DNA of 64,000 nt, from assembly GCA_028551475.1 (NCBI GenBank), contig CM052358.1:25756853-25820852 (forward strand), given 5' to 3'. The DNA is from Casuarina equisetifolia. Lineage: Eukaryota > Streptophyta > Magnoliopsida > Fagales > Casuarinaceae. The notes under the pieces are model-generated. The model did not search any database, had not been told where the DNA came from, and saw only the letters and a list, made by a program, of their open reading frames with translations. Position 1 is the first letter of the stretch, and the number at the start of each line of letters is the position of its first letter. This document shows positions 34,356 to 46,899 of this stretch, one piece after another. The translations under genes and the position numbers were made by a program.

Positions 34356-37300
34356 ATGGCTTCTACCAGCACTAAGCCGGCCAGTTCAGATGCTTTCTCT
34401 TCTTCTTCTTCCTCCACTCAGTCACCAAAGCAAGTTTTTCTCAGTTTCCGCGGTGATACCCGGTTTGGTTTTACAGATGCTCTTTATAATGCCTTGGTAG
34501 ATAGAGGGCTTATGGTCTTCAGAGACAAAGAGGACCTACCGTTTGGACAAAAAATTAATCCAGCTCTCGTGGAGGCAATAAAAATTTCTGAATGCGCAGT
34601 AATTGTTATTTCACCGGAGTTTGCTACGTCCAAAGCGTGCTTGTTTGAGCTAACTGTGATCATGAAATATAGGCGAATCGGAAACTTCACTGTTTTTCCG
34701 GTTTTCTACCATGTGGATCCCGGCAAACTGGAAAGGCTGTTGAAGGATGTCGAAAATATTTTCACAAAAGCACGAGACGATCCCGTGGCCGCCGCAGCTG
34801 CCGCGGAAAAGTTGGCCTACTGGAAATCTGTCTTGGAAGAAAATGACCTGCCGGCATCATGTAAACGCGCTTTCGAGGAAGTGAGCGATCTTTGCGCACT
34901 GGTAGTAAAAGAAGATAGGTATCATCATTTCCACTTAACTGATACGTTATTGTAACGATTTTTATTTATTTTCCGAATCAAATTGAATTAGACCATCTCT
35001 TAGTTTCTTGTCACTTCAGTTTTATATGGAGAAATTTCCTGTTCCTTTTTTTTTTCAGCTACGAGACGGAAGAGGCTAAAGAATTCAGTTTGACAATATT
35101 TAGTGAATTGACAAAAAACTTTAAAATCATTCATAAGCCTCTTGTTGGGATAGATTCTCCAGTGACTGAAATCATGAAGTTAATTAATATAGAAGAAAAG
35201 AATATTTCTTGTGTTATAGGCATTTGTGGGATAAGTGGAATTGGGAAATCAACTTTGGCAGAAGTGATTTACAATAAAATTTCTCATGAATTTACAGATT
35301 GTTGCTTTATTGAAAAGATTGGCAATAATGTCGAAGCCAATTACCTCCTTGGATTACAGAAGCAACTCATTTGCTGTTTTCTTGGTACGGATGCGACAAA
35401 ACATTTGATTACTGCTGATCAGGTAAGACGAGTGTTACAGAATAATCTACGGAGAATCAAAGCTTTCATTGTTCTCGATGACGTCTGGCATCGGAACCAA
35501 GTAGATGCATTAGCACAGAGTCTTGAGTGGCTTGGGCTCGGAAGTCGAATAATTATAACGAGCCGAAAAAAAGATTTGCCACATCTAGGTGAGAACAACG
35601 TTTATGAGGTTAAGAAGCTCAGCGAGAATGGTGCTTTAGAGCTTCTTTGTCAGATAGCCTTCAACCAACCTCAACCTAAGGAAGGCTTTGAGAAGGTAGC
35701 TCGTGAAATTGTAGAATGCACGGGAGGCCTTCCGTTTGCTCTTGTTGCTTTTGGTATCGACTTATCTCGTCATCAGGAGGATCTGTATTACTGGGAATCT
35801 TATCAAAAGCTCATCAGTGAGGATCGTGAAAACATTCTTTTCATTACGCTTTCAAGAGTTTTGGACGATCTCACTCATAAAAGCTCTCGTTTAAAAGAAT
35901 TATTTTTAGATATAGCATGTTATTTTAATAAATGTTTAAAAAATAAAATTAGCCATATATTAGAAGCTCTTGGTTACAATCTAAGGGTTGACCTTGAAGT
36001 TTTGGAACACTACTTCCTCTTAAAGGTCTCAAAAGATGGAAGATTGTTGATGCATGACTTATATGTAGACTTGGGTAAACAAATTGCTGAGAATAGTAGA
36101 TTATTGTGGAAAGACGATGTCATAAAGGTGCTGAATGCCACTATTATGGGACCCAATGTAAGTAATTTTTATTTGAATTCCTCAATATACTTGTGAAATA
36201 GTTTTACTAACTAATTTCATTTTTCTTGTTTTTTAGGAATATCGTGTAGTAAAAGACATTGTACTTAAACTCTCTTTCAAAGAAAAGGAACAATTTAATT
36301 TGGAGACCTTGTCAACAATGACAAACTTGAGAATGCTTTGGATTAGCTTCTGTGATATTTATTCAATGCGTTTTGATTATGATGACCTTAGACTGCCTAT
36401 TTCGTACAAGGAAGGATCAGTTTTGGATTATCTTGATATCAATGATGAAAGGGTAAAATGGGATGGACTGCCTTCACAACTAGGGAGTGAGTTACGTATC
36501 ATAGGTTGGTGGGGTTGTCCTATTGAAATCTTACAACTTGGGAAGTTTACCAAGCTTGTCAAGCTAAAATTGTGGAGCAGCCGTATCGAGCGACTATGTG
36601 TCGAACAAAAGGTATAACATTGTGTCTTAAGCAAGTATTTTTCTTTTCTTCATCACTTGATTTAACAATTTGTTCCTTTGCAACAGATTTTTCCAGCATT
36701 AAAGGTCATAGAAATGAGATGCTCAAAAAGGTTGATCACAACACCTAACTTGAGCCAAGTCCCAAATCTTGAGATACTGAATCTTTCAGGATGTGAAAAA
36801 TTGCAAACCATTCATGGAAGCCTTAAACGGATCAAGAAATTGTGGCTATGTGGTTGTCATGGACTGAGGGAATTTCTAGTTGAGATTAGTTCGGAATTTC
36901 TTAAAGTTCTTAATCTTTCTGGGTGTTCAAGGCTCACAAGGATTTCAAATGTTCTGGGTGAGTTGCCATTTTTTCGCTTTCTTGATATTAGTGGTACTCG
37001 TATAAGAGAGTTACCTTTCAAGTCCATGAGTTTTCCGTCTTTAGAGGAATTTTACGCAGATGACTCTGATTTACGAGAACTACCACATGGCATTTCTTTT
37101 GCGGGAAAACTTGGAGTATTACGGATTTCGTGTAATGATTCAAATACATTCAAATTCCCTTCTTCATTCTCAGCTTTAAGTTCTTTAGATTCGTTAACTT
37201 TGACCAATTGCCTTCAATCGAATGAAGAAGTACCTATGGGTTTTGGAGACTTATCTTCACTTCGTGATTTGAAGTTATCTTACAATAAAATTACAAAAAT

Positions 37301-38784
37301 ACCAGATGGTGTCTGCGAACTCCCCAAACTTAACTCTCTTACATTGAGAAAATGTACTAAGCTGGAATTTTCAGAGTTTAGATTTGAGAATTTAACTTCT
37401 TTGGAGACACTAGATTTGTCTAGCTGTAATGTAAGTACAATTCCTAAGTCCATTGGCTCTCGTTCCTTCTCGATTTCGTCTTTAAAGCTTGTTAATAACA
37501 GCTTTACTGAGTTACCGGACAGTATTTGTGAGCTTCCCCGACTTAAATTTCTTGATTTGAGTGACTGTACCTCTCTCCGGGTACTGCCAAAACTGCCATT
37601 AAGTTTAGAAGACTTGTGGATATGTCACTGTCCTTTGTCAGCGGCATTTGATAGCCAAAGGATTAAGCAGATTTCGCCTGAGTTGTTACAGACCGAATTT
37701 TGTCCTTCGATTGTTGCCTATGTTGGTTTTGATTACAAACCTCACAAGATCCTGTATACTGAAAGGGAGTCTTTTTATGTGAATGTCTTCCCCTCCATGA
37801 GACCTATGAGGGTAGGATGTGTCCATGTGGGAGAACCAAGAACCTTACCTAGGTTCAAGATCCTGTATCTTGAAGGGAAGTCTTTTTGTGTGAGTTTCTT
37901 CTTCTCCTTTTTGGTATACATGTATCTTATTTACCAAATAGAGAAACTATCACTTGTGGCATTGATTGAAAGAAATATAATTTAATGATTTTCCTTTCGT
38001 TCCATAAATATATATAATTTCTTTTTTGTCTACAGTCCCCTTCTTTACACTTATGAGGGTAGCATGTGTCCCTGTGGGAGAACCAAGAACCTTACCTGGG
38101 TTCATTTGCGGTAACATTATCTCCAAGAAAAAAATTGAAGTGCGTATGTATTGGAAATGGGGGACGAGATTTATTGACAACGAACCAGAGATATGTTTGC
38201 TATCAATTGTTTACGAAGTCACAGGAGAAAGCTCAGACACAGGAGCATGTGAGGGCAGTAATCCAGAGATTCTTCCTGTTTTTGTTTGTCAATTACAACT
38301 CAAGGAAACAATTGCAGAACAGATTCCTGAGCTTGCTTCTCAATCACAACCTAATGAAGAGAGTCCAGTTTCCGTCGTTGTTCATATACCTAAAGTGGCT
38401 GATGTTGGGTCATCATATGGAGTTTTGGTATCCATGGAGATTCTATATTCCATAAGAAGGCCGAAAGAAGAGAAAATAAATATTTCAGATGTCTCGGGAG
38501 ACTTTGAACAAGTAGAAAGTTCCATAGGAGAACCAAAATGCAAGAAAAGGAAGATTTCAGATTCCTCCGAAGAATCTGAACCTGTTAAAAGATGGAGTTT
38601 GGTGGCTTCAGTTACAGCAAGTAACGAGAAAGTGAAGTTCAAGGAATGCCGGGGGCGCGTCTTCCATGGGGTACATGGCCAATACGAAGAAGTTGTTCAA
38701 GAAATTTGTCCACTTGATTCAGATTTAAAGTACCTTTATCATGATTCTTTTACATCTATGGAGGTTGTGGGGCCCATAAGTTAA
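34356..38784 (+). CDS. TNL3: TIR-NB-LRR immune receptor, probably functional
   Basis: Proposed exons: 34356-34918, 35059-36157, 36237-36611, 36687-37887, 38036-38784; about 1328 residues. TIR begins QVFLSFRGDTRFGF, one residue shorter than the FRGxDTR of its paralogues, and keeps SKACLFEL. NB-ARC: ISGIGKST, AFIVLDDVW, GSRIIITSR, GGLPFAL, LFLDIACYF, LLMHDLYVD. Exon 4 is a full LRR block with many LxxLxLS-type repeats. The C-JID exon carries CKKRKISDSSEES, a basic cluster followed by acidic Ser-rich residues (possible nuclear signal). The exon 4 donor is uncertain: the strong GTGAGT at 37890 would put exon 5 out of frame and reach a stop after six codons, whereas GTGTGA at 37888 keeps the frame. 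If neither is used, translation ends at 37985 without a C-JID. Confidence 0.85.
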
Positions 38785-41715
38785 ATGAATTGCTGTAGTA
38801 TCGGGGTTTAATGGGAAGAATCAATGCAGTGGTACAGATTTTGCTGTGGGCTACTCCTCAGTCTTTCCACCCCAGCAGATGAGGTAAAATTTACGCCAAA
38901 ACTTTTAAAATGTTATCTCGACTTGCTTTCCTTTTTTTTTTTTTTTTACAATCATTACTATTTTACTAATAGTAAAATACTAGAGGACATGTGATGTTTA
39001 TCATTATCTTTCAATTTTTCTAGTTGCTAAATGGATGTACAAACAAAATTTTTTATAAGATATTTTATTGAGTGTGTTTTACTCGATAATCCTTATTATT
39101 AATGAAACATTGATTAGTTGGACAAAACTATAGAAATTTTGTAACACATGCTAATTCTTGTCATAGATATATTGTGCATAATTTTTTTTAAAAAAAGATT
39201 AATGTTATTTAAAAAATAATCTCTTTAGGAATTGTTCTGGAATTCTTGAAAATTTATGAAACAATATTTGTATTGAAATTTTTGTTTGTGAATTGGAATT
39301 CAATGAATATTGTGGAAGAGTTCCTTTAGTGTTTTGTATCCCTAAATTGCGTTCTATTCAGATGAAAAGAGTTGGGATATATACACCACCAACATTGTTA
39401 TATAAATAATTGGAGATTTTTTAGTAATGTTGACCATTTATGTGAAAGTGAAGGATTATTTGATGCCCCACATCTTTGTACTGAAGCAAAGGCTGATCAA
39501 TATAGCAAGTGTACAAGTCAAGGTTGGATACCTGTCATAAGGACATAAAATAGGTTGGTCTTTCTATTTTCATGTTAATAAATAAAATTACTTATTTGGC
39601 TTAGGACTTACATTTAAGCTGATATGTTGGATATTAAAATTTATGCTTACTTACGTAAATGCCTTTTTCACCTTTTTTTAAGTTATTTTCTTTAATATAG
39701 TTCAATTTTTTTAATTGATAATGTACTCTTTATAATGGTATCAATTTATTGATTTAATATATGACCGTAATAATGATGGAGATCAAGAAAATTAGGTACT
39801 TATTTGATTATGATTACACACTCGATAAGTTTGTTGGAAATCTTTTTAGGACTTAACCATAGACGAAGATCGATCTTGAATAAATACTGACGTTCATCCT
39901 CCTTCCAAAAACACTTCCAGTCAAGAGATTTGATGGTTTTACCATCCCGATGATGCTGTCAGGAATTGCTCGGTATTTAAAGAAAATCAGGTTTTACGCA
40001 CTTCGACCAGAAGACTCTGTGTTATTCGGTCTGGAGTGATGGTGATCTCCTTTCAGATTTCCTGCCTATAAAACCAACTCGCCCAAAGACCTCTAGCAGT
40101 CCAGACGAAGATGCAGAACAGCTTTCGTTTTCTTCTAGCTCAACCCAAAGGACCTTTGCTTTAAATCAGTTCAGCCATCGCCAGCATGGATATTCCTCCA
40201 CCAAGACAATCCCAGTCAGCCGACAGGTAGAATGAATTGTTCTTGCATATTCCCGGAGTTACAGGGGATCCCTCTGCATATTCCCCTGAAAACCCGCATG
40301 AAGCATATTCTCCTTCCCTCCCTCACTTCTAATCTGTTTCAGTTTATGCCGTTCTCTTTCCATGGATAGATAGCCTATATATTGGACCCAAGGAGTCTCT
40401 TTATATCATTCCAGTTTGTACCAAGTACAAAGCATTCTCAGCAACACTTATTTATCTCTCCTTTCTCTCGTGTTTTATTTGGTATTGGAGACGTGCTCTG
40501 TTTTTTACATATATGTTATGATGTGTCCCTATGATCATGTCACGAATGTAATGATTCTATGTATTTTTCTTTTATTAAATGGTTATAATAACTTATTTAG
40601 TCTGATTAGGTTATGTGGGTTGGTAAATTTCTCATAATGGGTGTTGCTACACATGCAACCATTCTTATGGTAAGATTAGTTAGTTATAAGAAAAAAAAAT
40701 TAAGATCATTGTTAGATTAATTAGTTAATTTGTTATAATAATTTTGAGGGAAGGAAGATTAATTAATTAGTTTGTTATAATAGCTTTGAATCAGTGAGTT
40801 GTATTTAAAAAAAAATTATTTTTCATATTTTGAAAAAAGAGAAACGAGTAATAAATTACAAAGAAGGTAAAAAATTTCAAGTTATTCTAATTCCTATTGT
40901 TCGGTGAAATTTTACATGTAAGTATACATGTTGAACAAGTAATATAATAATAAGTATAGATATTGTCCTATAGGGACTGGTGATTATTAAACTAATTAAT
41001 TACTAACGGTGAATAGTTCATAGAGTTTATCTAGCAAATCGAAATGGTAACACATTAACTAAAGAACTAAATTTAACCTAAACTTGATTAACCAAAGATG
41101 CTAGAGCATCCGATTTCACATAATTAATAGAAACAAATGTAGATCATTTATGCTAGCAAAATTAATTCTACTTATGTGATGGTGAAATTTTCTAACTTAT
41201 TCACTATCCTATGTTTAGGTATAATGAACCTACTTAGCTCATTAATTCACTGTGAGTCTACATATGAATTAAATAAACTAAGTGCATTAAGATATGTGAA
41301 TATTCCAATTTGCACCTAAAGCCACACAAATCATATGGTATATGTCTATCCATATTAATCTATGGTTGCATATTACATGAAGCAAGTACATGTCATCTCC
41401 ATTTGGTCTCAAACATGCAAATCATATCAATTAAGTAGTAGCTAATCACCTAAAAGCATTAAGCTTCGTAATATGCAACTTCACATTCATAAAATATCTC
41501 ACAAAACATAAATAATTATAACATTCCTACGTTATAATTAAGTTCCATCATAGCTCTAACAAACTAAACTAAAACAACATATTTATATAAACAAGAACAA
41601 TACAGAAAATTAAACAACACATTCTGTAAATTAAAAACATTAAGCTGTCACCAAAAATATCTTCAAATCACAAAATAAGTTGCACAAATCTACACATTAG
41701 GGGGAGGAGAAGATT
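38785..41715. other. Spacer downstream of TNL3
   Basis: The beginning holds the TNL3 3' UTR with a likely 3' UTR donor (CAGATGAG|GTAAAATT, about 38882). AT-rich DNA follows. At about 39900-40240 a GC-richer island looks like a promoter plus first exon and is listed separately. From 40920 to 41700 is AT-rich sequence without coding potential; it reaches the broken 3' edge of the copia element. The ORF at 40416-40637 shows no motif. Confidence 0.5.
40070..40240 (+). promoter_or_regulatory. Possible orphan promoter and first exon
   Basis: CTATAAAACC at about 40075 is a good plant TATA box. A GC-richer leader follows, then CCAGCATGGATATTCC (ATG about 40185) opening a 14-codon frame (MDIPPPRQSQSADR) that ends in CCGACAG|GTAGAATG, a possible splice donor. 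No downstream exons were recognised, so this may be a cut-off 5' gene fragment or part of an unrecognised transposon. Weakly supported. Confidence 0.3.
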
Positions 41716-44700
41716 CTATCCGAAGAAACAGGGAGAAAATAAGCTGCCATGCGCCTCCACGTGCCACTGCCAACCTTCATCTCTGATAAGATGAAGGGTC
41801 CTCGAGTGGCGGATCGTGGATATCCTCTGGTGAGCTAGTGTCATACTCAATACTAGTAAATTTTTTGTTCTGCTCCATGGGAATGATGGAAGGTTTGGAG
41901 CCTGCCAATCCTGCTTTAGAAATGAGTTCCAAGGTATACTTTCTTTGGCTGAGGGAGATGTCATGTGGAGAGCGAGTAATCTCTATTCCCAAGAAAAATT
42001 TTGATTGTCCGAGGTCCTTCATGGAAAAAATTGAATTCTAGTAACTTTTAAGAGTGGAGATGGTAGTTGAGTCATTCCCTGTAATCAAAATATCATCAAC
42101 ATAAATAAGTAAAGCCACAAAAGAACTGCCTTGAGATTTAGTGAAGAGAGAATAATCATGCCATGACTGGTGGAAGCCATAGTTGCGAAGAGCAGTCGTA
42201 AATTTGGCATTCCACTGACGTGAGGCTTGCTTTAAACCATATAAGGATTTTCGCAATCGACAAACAAGTCCCTCCCCCTGATTGCAAAATCTGGGGGGAA
42301 GCTCCATGTAGACCTCCTCAGATAGGTCAGCATGAAGAAAAGCATTATGAACATCTATCTGAAAGAGAAGCCAATGATGAACAACAACAATGGTGACGAG
42401 AAGTCGAACAGTGACATGCTTGGCAGTGGGGGAGAAAGTGTCTTGGTAATCAAAACCTTCACGCTGACTATAGCCTTTCGCAACTAAGTGAGCTTTATAG
42501 CTTTCAATTGAACCATCAGCACGGTACTTGACCTTGTACATGCATTTACAACCAACAGGACACCAACCAGGGGGTAAAGGGACCACATCTCAAGTGTGAT
42601 TTGCCTCAGGAGCAACAAGTTCACTATCCATGGCCGCAACCCAATTAGGGTCGTGAACGGCTTCATGAAAATAATAGGGCTCGAGGATGGCAGAAATAGA
42701 GGCAATGAAGTGTTGGTAATGAGGTTGGCAGTGATCAAGGGAAAGATAGTTAGAGATAGGATAGAGGGAAGTCTGAGAGGAAGAAGGAAGGGTGAGACAT
42801 AGATAATCAATGCTCCAAATAAAGGGCTTAGTGGGGCGACTAGAATGACGGGGTTCAGGGGGGAAGGCTAGGTTTAGAGGTCAAAGGGGAGGGAGAGAGA
42901 GGAGAATCAGATGGGGATGAGGGATCAGGGAAACAACAGCAGGGGAAGTAGGATTGTCCAGAGGCAAGTCATAAGGGGTAGGGTCATTAACCGGTAAGGT
43001 AGAGGGAGAATAGGATTCCTCAGGAAGGATGATGGGGCGTGACGGGGCCACAGAGTTGATAGAGGACGTTGAAGAAACCTGCAAAGCAAAAGGAAAAATA
43101 TCCTCTCGAAAAATAACATCACGGCTAACAAAAAATTTGTTAGTGGCAGGATTAAAAAGCCGGTAGCCTTTCTGATAAGGCGGGTTGCCCATGAAAACAC
43201 AAGGTAGGGCTTGAGGACTAAATTTGTCAGAAACATCTAAAATGGTGGCATAGCATTGACAACCAAAGACATAAAGATGATCAAGGAGAGGAGGGCGACC
43301 AAAAAGATGCTCATATGGGGTGATGCCACCTAAAGGTGCAGAGGGAAGACAGTTAATGAGATGGGTGGCGGTTAAGATGCATTCACCCCAAAAACAAGGT
43401 GGGAGATGAGCCTGAAAAAGAAGAGCGCAAGCAACGTCCAACAAGTGACGATGTTTACGCTTGACGACACTGTTCTATTGAGGGGTTTGAACACAAGAAC
43501 TCTCATGTAAAATGCCATGAGAACGAAGAAAGGAAGAACACTCAGAAGAAAAAATTCGGTGCCATTATGAGAACGAAAACGTTTGATAGGGACACCAAAT
43601 TGAGTTTGAACCATGGATAAAAATCTTGTATTTTGGAAAGAACTTAACTTTTAAAATGGAGAAGATATGTCCAAGTGGCATGAGAAAAATCATCAACAAT
43701 GGTGAGAAAATATCGTGCCCCATCATGGGTGTGGTGACGCTGAGGACCCCATACGTCCATGTGGACAAGTTCAAAAATAGAGGAGGTGGTGGAGGTGTTA
43801 ATGGGAAAAGGGGCACAAGTTTGTTTGACCAAAGGACAAACGTCACAAGAAAAATTGGCGGGGTAGGAAATTGTGTGTCCATGCATAAAAAAAGATTTGA
43901 GAGAGGAGTGACCAAGGCATTTGTGCCAAAGAAAATAATCATTATTATTGAAACTTAAATTGCAAGCGGGGGATTGCTTAGCATTACAAGAAGCGTTCAA
44001 AAATTTGGACAAATAACGATAAAGAACAGAATTAAAATGTTTAGGAATGACAGAACATAAAAAATGAAGTCCCCTTTCAGCCTTACTGAGCCCGATCAGC
44101 ACCCTAGTCATACGGTCCTGGAAAACACAAAAAGTGTCGAAGAAAAAAGCTATACAATTGTTATCATGGGTTAGTTTGCGAATAGATAATAAATTATGCC
44201 GAAAGTTGGGGGCAAATAAAACATGCTTGAGATGTAAATGAGGATTGGGGCGAAAATGGCTAATATGAGTAATAGGACTACGGGTTTGGTCAGGTAATCG
44301 AATGGAAAGAGGCGAGGCACATGGAGAGTAAGAATCTAATAGGCGTAAATCACAAGTAACATGGTCATTAGCCCTAGAGTCAATAATCGAATTAGAAGTA
44401 AATTGGGAAGAGGGAGAAAATGTACTTGAAAGGTTGGCACTCAGATCTGTGGGCCTCATTTGATTAAGGAGAGTCATAAGTTTTTGTTGCTGATCGGCGG
44501 ATAAATTGAGGCCCTTGGTATCACCATAAACACTCCTTGGGCTAGGAGAGACTGGGCTAATAGGGCCCATGCCAGGAGAGGAAGAGGGAAAAAATCCACC
44601 AAAAGAAACAGGTCCATGAGATGCCCCAATATAAGGGGGGTCTGAAAATTGTGGGCCAAAGCCCATGGAAAGAGGTCTAAAACCAGAATTGGGTTGAGAA

Positions 44701-46209
44701 GGATGAGGGCCTTCGAAAGCAGTTTAGTGGGCCGCGGGCTCGCGGCGACCAGTTGAGCGACGCCCAGAACTGGGCTACCTATTACGCTTGCCTAAGGGTG
44801 GGCCAACTAAGAGATAGCAGGTCTCTTTGGTGTGGCCCACCTTATGGTAATAGGTGCAGGTGGGCCAAATGGGGGGGGCCGACACAGGTGGGGCCAAGAC
44901 AACAGACCCACTCGGGGAGACCAAGATGGAGCCCGACAGAGGGGTGCTTGAGCCTCCAGTGGGGATGATGGACCAGGTAGCGGAGCCATCCCCAACCAGT
45001 TGACGGATGCTAGCAAAACTAGAGGCATCACCGGAAGGGGTACCGGAGGCATGTTGTTAAAGGTCGTGCTTCGTCATGGCGTAGATGCGCTCCAAGGAGA
45101 GGAGTGAGTTGAGAACCGACGAGCGCAGGGATTGAAATTCGTCAGGGAGGCCGAGAAGAAATTTCATCGACTAGGCTTCGTCCTCCTACGCTTGAAGGCG
45201 GTCATTGATCTTGCAGGTGCAGAGGCCACAAGAACAGCAAACGGGGGCCAGATGAGCATCGAGGGTGCCCTAGAGGTCCTTCAAGCGGATGAAATAATGG
45301 GTGAGATTCTCGCTTGTGCAGTCGTTGGGAAGATGGAGGTCCTTGATGGCCTTCTGGATGCCAAAACGTTGGGTGCTGGTGACTTTGTCAAAGGATTCGC
45401 GAAGCATCGCCCAGATTTTCGCAACGGTGGGGAGACGAGAGACGAGACTCTCCAATTCCAGTTCGACCGAGTTTACAAGCAATGTTTTCATGGCGGCATG
45501 GCACTGAGCCCAACGCTTTGTGTCGTCATCGGAACCTTTGGGCTGGGGAAGATCCCCAATGAGGAAGCCGAGCTTGTTGCGGGTGAGGAAGATTGTCTAG
45601 ACCTGTTCTGACCACAGATGGTAGTTCACTTCGCTGGTCAATCGACGGGAAACGATGCTCATGGTCTGTAAATTAGTGGCAGTCAAATGATAAGGATCGC
45701 TGATGGAGCCAATAGGGGCGGCGATGGAGGTGGTTGGGGTGGCAGTGGCCATAGTGATGGCGGCTAGGGTTTAGGTGGCAATTTGGAAAATCGAAAAGGG
45801 GCTAAAGGCAAAAGGGTAATTTGGCGGTGGTAGAGGGGCGGCGGCGGCTAGGGTTTCTAAAGGAGGGTAAGACAATAAATAACTAGGTAAATATTTGGGT
45901 GGGGTGAAAAAAAAAATGGCTATTTTGAAGGGGAAAAAAAAGCTGCAATTATCTCACACACTTGTCTAAAGGCTGGTCGTAGCGGAAGCGAAAAAAATCT
46001 TAGGATCTAACTGAAGCTCTTTGATACCATATCACAAAGTGATACTAGCCGACAAGTGGAGAAAATTTTCAATCGTATTGCAGTGCTTAAATTGTACAAC
46101 ATAATGTGTTTAAATACAAGCCCGGGTGAGACATATATGGAAAACTATATACATTAATTTTCATATATACTAATAATCAAATATAAAACTTCTGGTATCT
46201 TCCATAACA
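41716..46209 (-). mobile_element. 3'-truncated Ty1/copia element (minus strand)
   Basis: Order on the minus strand: 5' LTR (to 46209), a primer-binding-like TGGTATCAAAGAGC (about 46016-46030), decayed gag (PNDCTSENLTHYFIRLKDL, about 45270-45330, and a zinc-knuckle relic CTYYHKVGHTKETC near 44840), protease with DSRANDHVTC (44370), GAG-pre-integrase FLWHKCLGHSSLKSF, integrase ELVHMDVWGP and IVDDFSHATWTYLL, integrase C-terminus CFWGECILTATHLINCLP, RT with [28 protein letters not shown] and [12 protein letters not shown], and KFFLGIEITRSPHDISLSQR. It stops at about 41777 inside RT (DPSSYQR); RNase H and the 3' LTR are gone. Several frame breaks make it inactive. Confidence 0.92.
46040..46209 (-). 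repeat. 5' LTR of the copia element at 41716-46209
   Basis: On the minus strand it starts TGTTATGGAAGATACCAG at 46209 and ends ...GGCTAGTATCA at 46040, with the tRNA-Met-like primer site TGGTATCA about ten bases further in. The partner LTR is missing, so the borders rest on the TG/CA ends and on the sharp start of TNL homology at 46210. Confidence 0.7.
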
Positions 46210-46899
46210 TTCCCTCATAAAACTAGTCATTCCAATAGAGAAATTGAAATCGATATGGATTTGAATGCGTACGATGAGGGATTCGAACCGTGGGCATGTG
46301 TTTTGTTCATTGTTTATGAAGTCCATCATGGGAATGAGGAAAGAGCAAGCAAAAAGCAAAAGATTGATGAGCCTAAGAATTCAGATTCTGGAGCATCTAA
46401 GGTTCGTAACTGTATTTTTTCTGAGTTGTATTGTGAAATATATGAAATGGAAGGCGATCAAGACGTAGAAGGAAAATCCTTTGTCGTTTCTGTACCTGAC
46501 ATATGGAGTCTGGGTGGTTATAAATCTCACACATCTCTTTTCGGGTTTGCGATCCCATGATATAAGATGGAGCTACTCAGTTCCAATTAAAGAAAGAAAC
46601 GAGAATGTGGAGTTGAAGGAGTGCTAGGCGCGTCTAATAGATAAGGGTGGTCGTCCAGAGTTCTTCGAAGAAATCAATCGCATTTCCCGATCTGGTTTAG
46701 ACTCAAAAAGCTTTGCTGATTCTTTAGAATGTGTTCTGGAAGATTTTGTTCATGTCGATCATCCCAGAAGGAGTGATAGCTATAGCTATACCGGCTATAG
46801 CTATTTCAATGATTGTGGCGATGGCAGTGATAGCGAGGATGGGGGCGATGGTGGCGATAGCGATGGCGATGATGACGGCGATGGTGACGTGGAGCGTTA
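46210..46899 (+). pseudogene. Decayed TNL C-JID exon (copy B1)
   Basis: Starts in mid-exon at the LTR border. It reads MDLNAYDEGFEPWACVLFIV, YEVHHGNEERASKKQKIDEP, then loses frame at about 46500, where TNL2 has SVPEAAQFGSSYGVW and this copy lacks about 20 bases. A stop replaces a codon at ...KEC-TAG (46626). It ends with a shortened GCGATA array and the same GTGGAGCGTTAG end as TNL2. Non-functional copy of the TNL2 last exon. Confidence 0.88.

Noticed and set aside
40920..41700. Possible gypsy-type element end next to the copia edge
   Set aside because: Only a vague resemblance to sequence downstream of gypsy pol genes; no coding domain or LTR border visible.
45132..45611. Plus-strand 159-codon frame
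   Set aside because: Opposite the minus-strand copia gag remnant; no recognisable domain on the plus strand.
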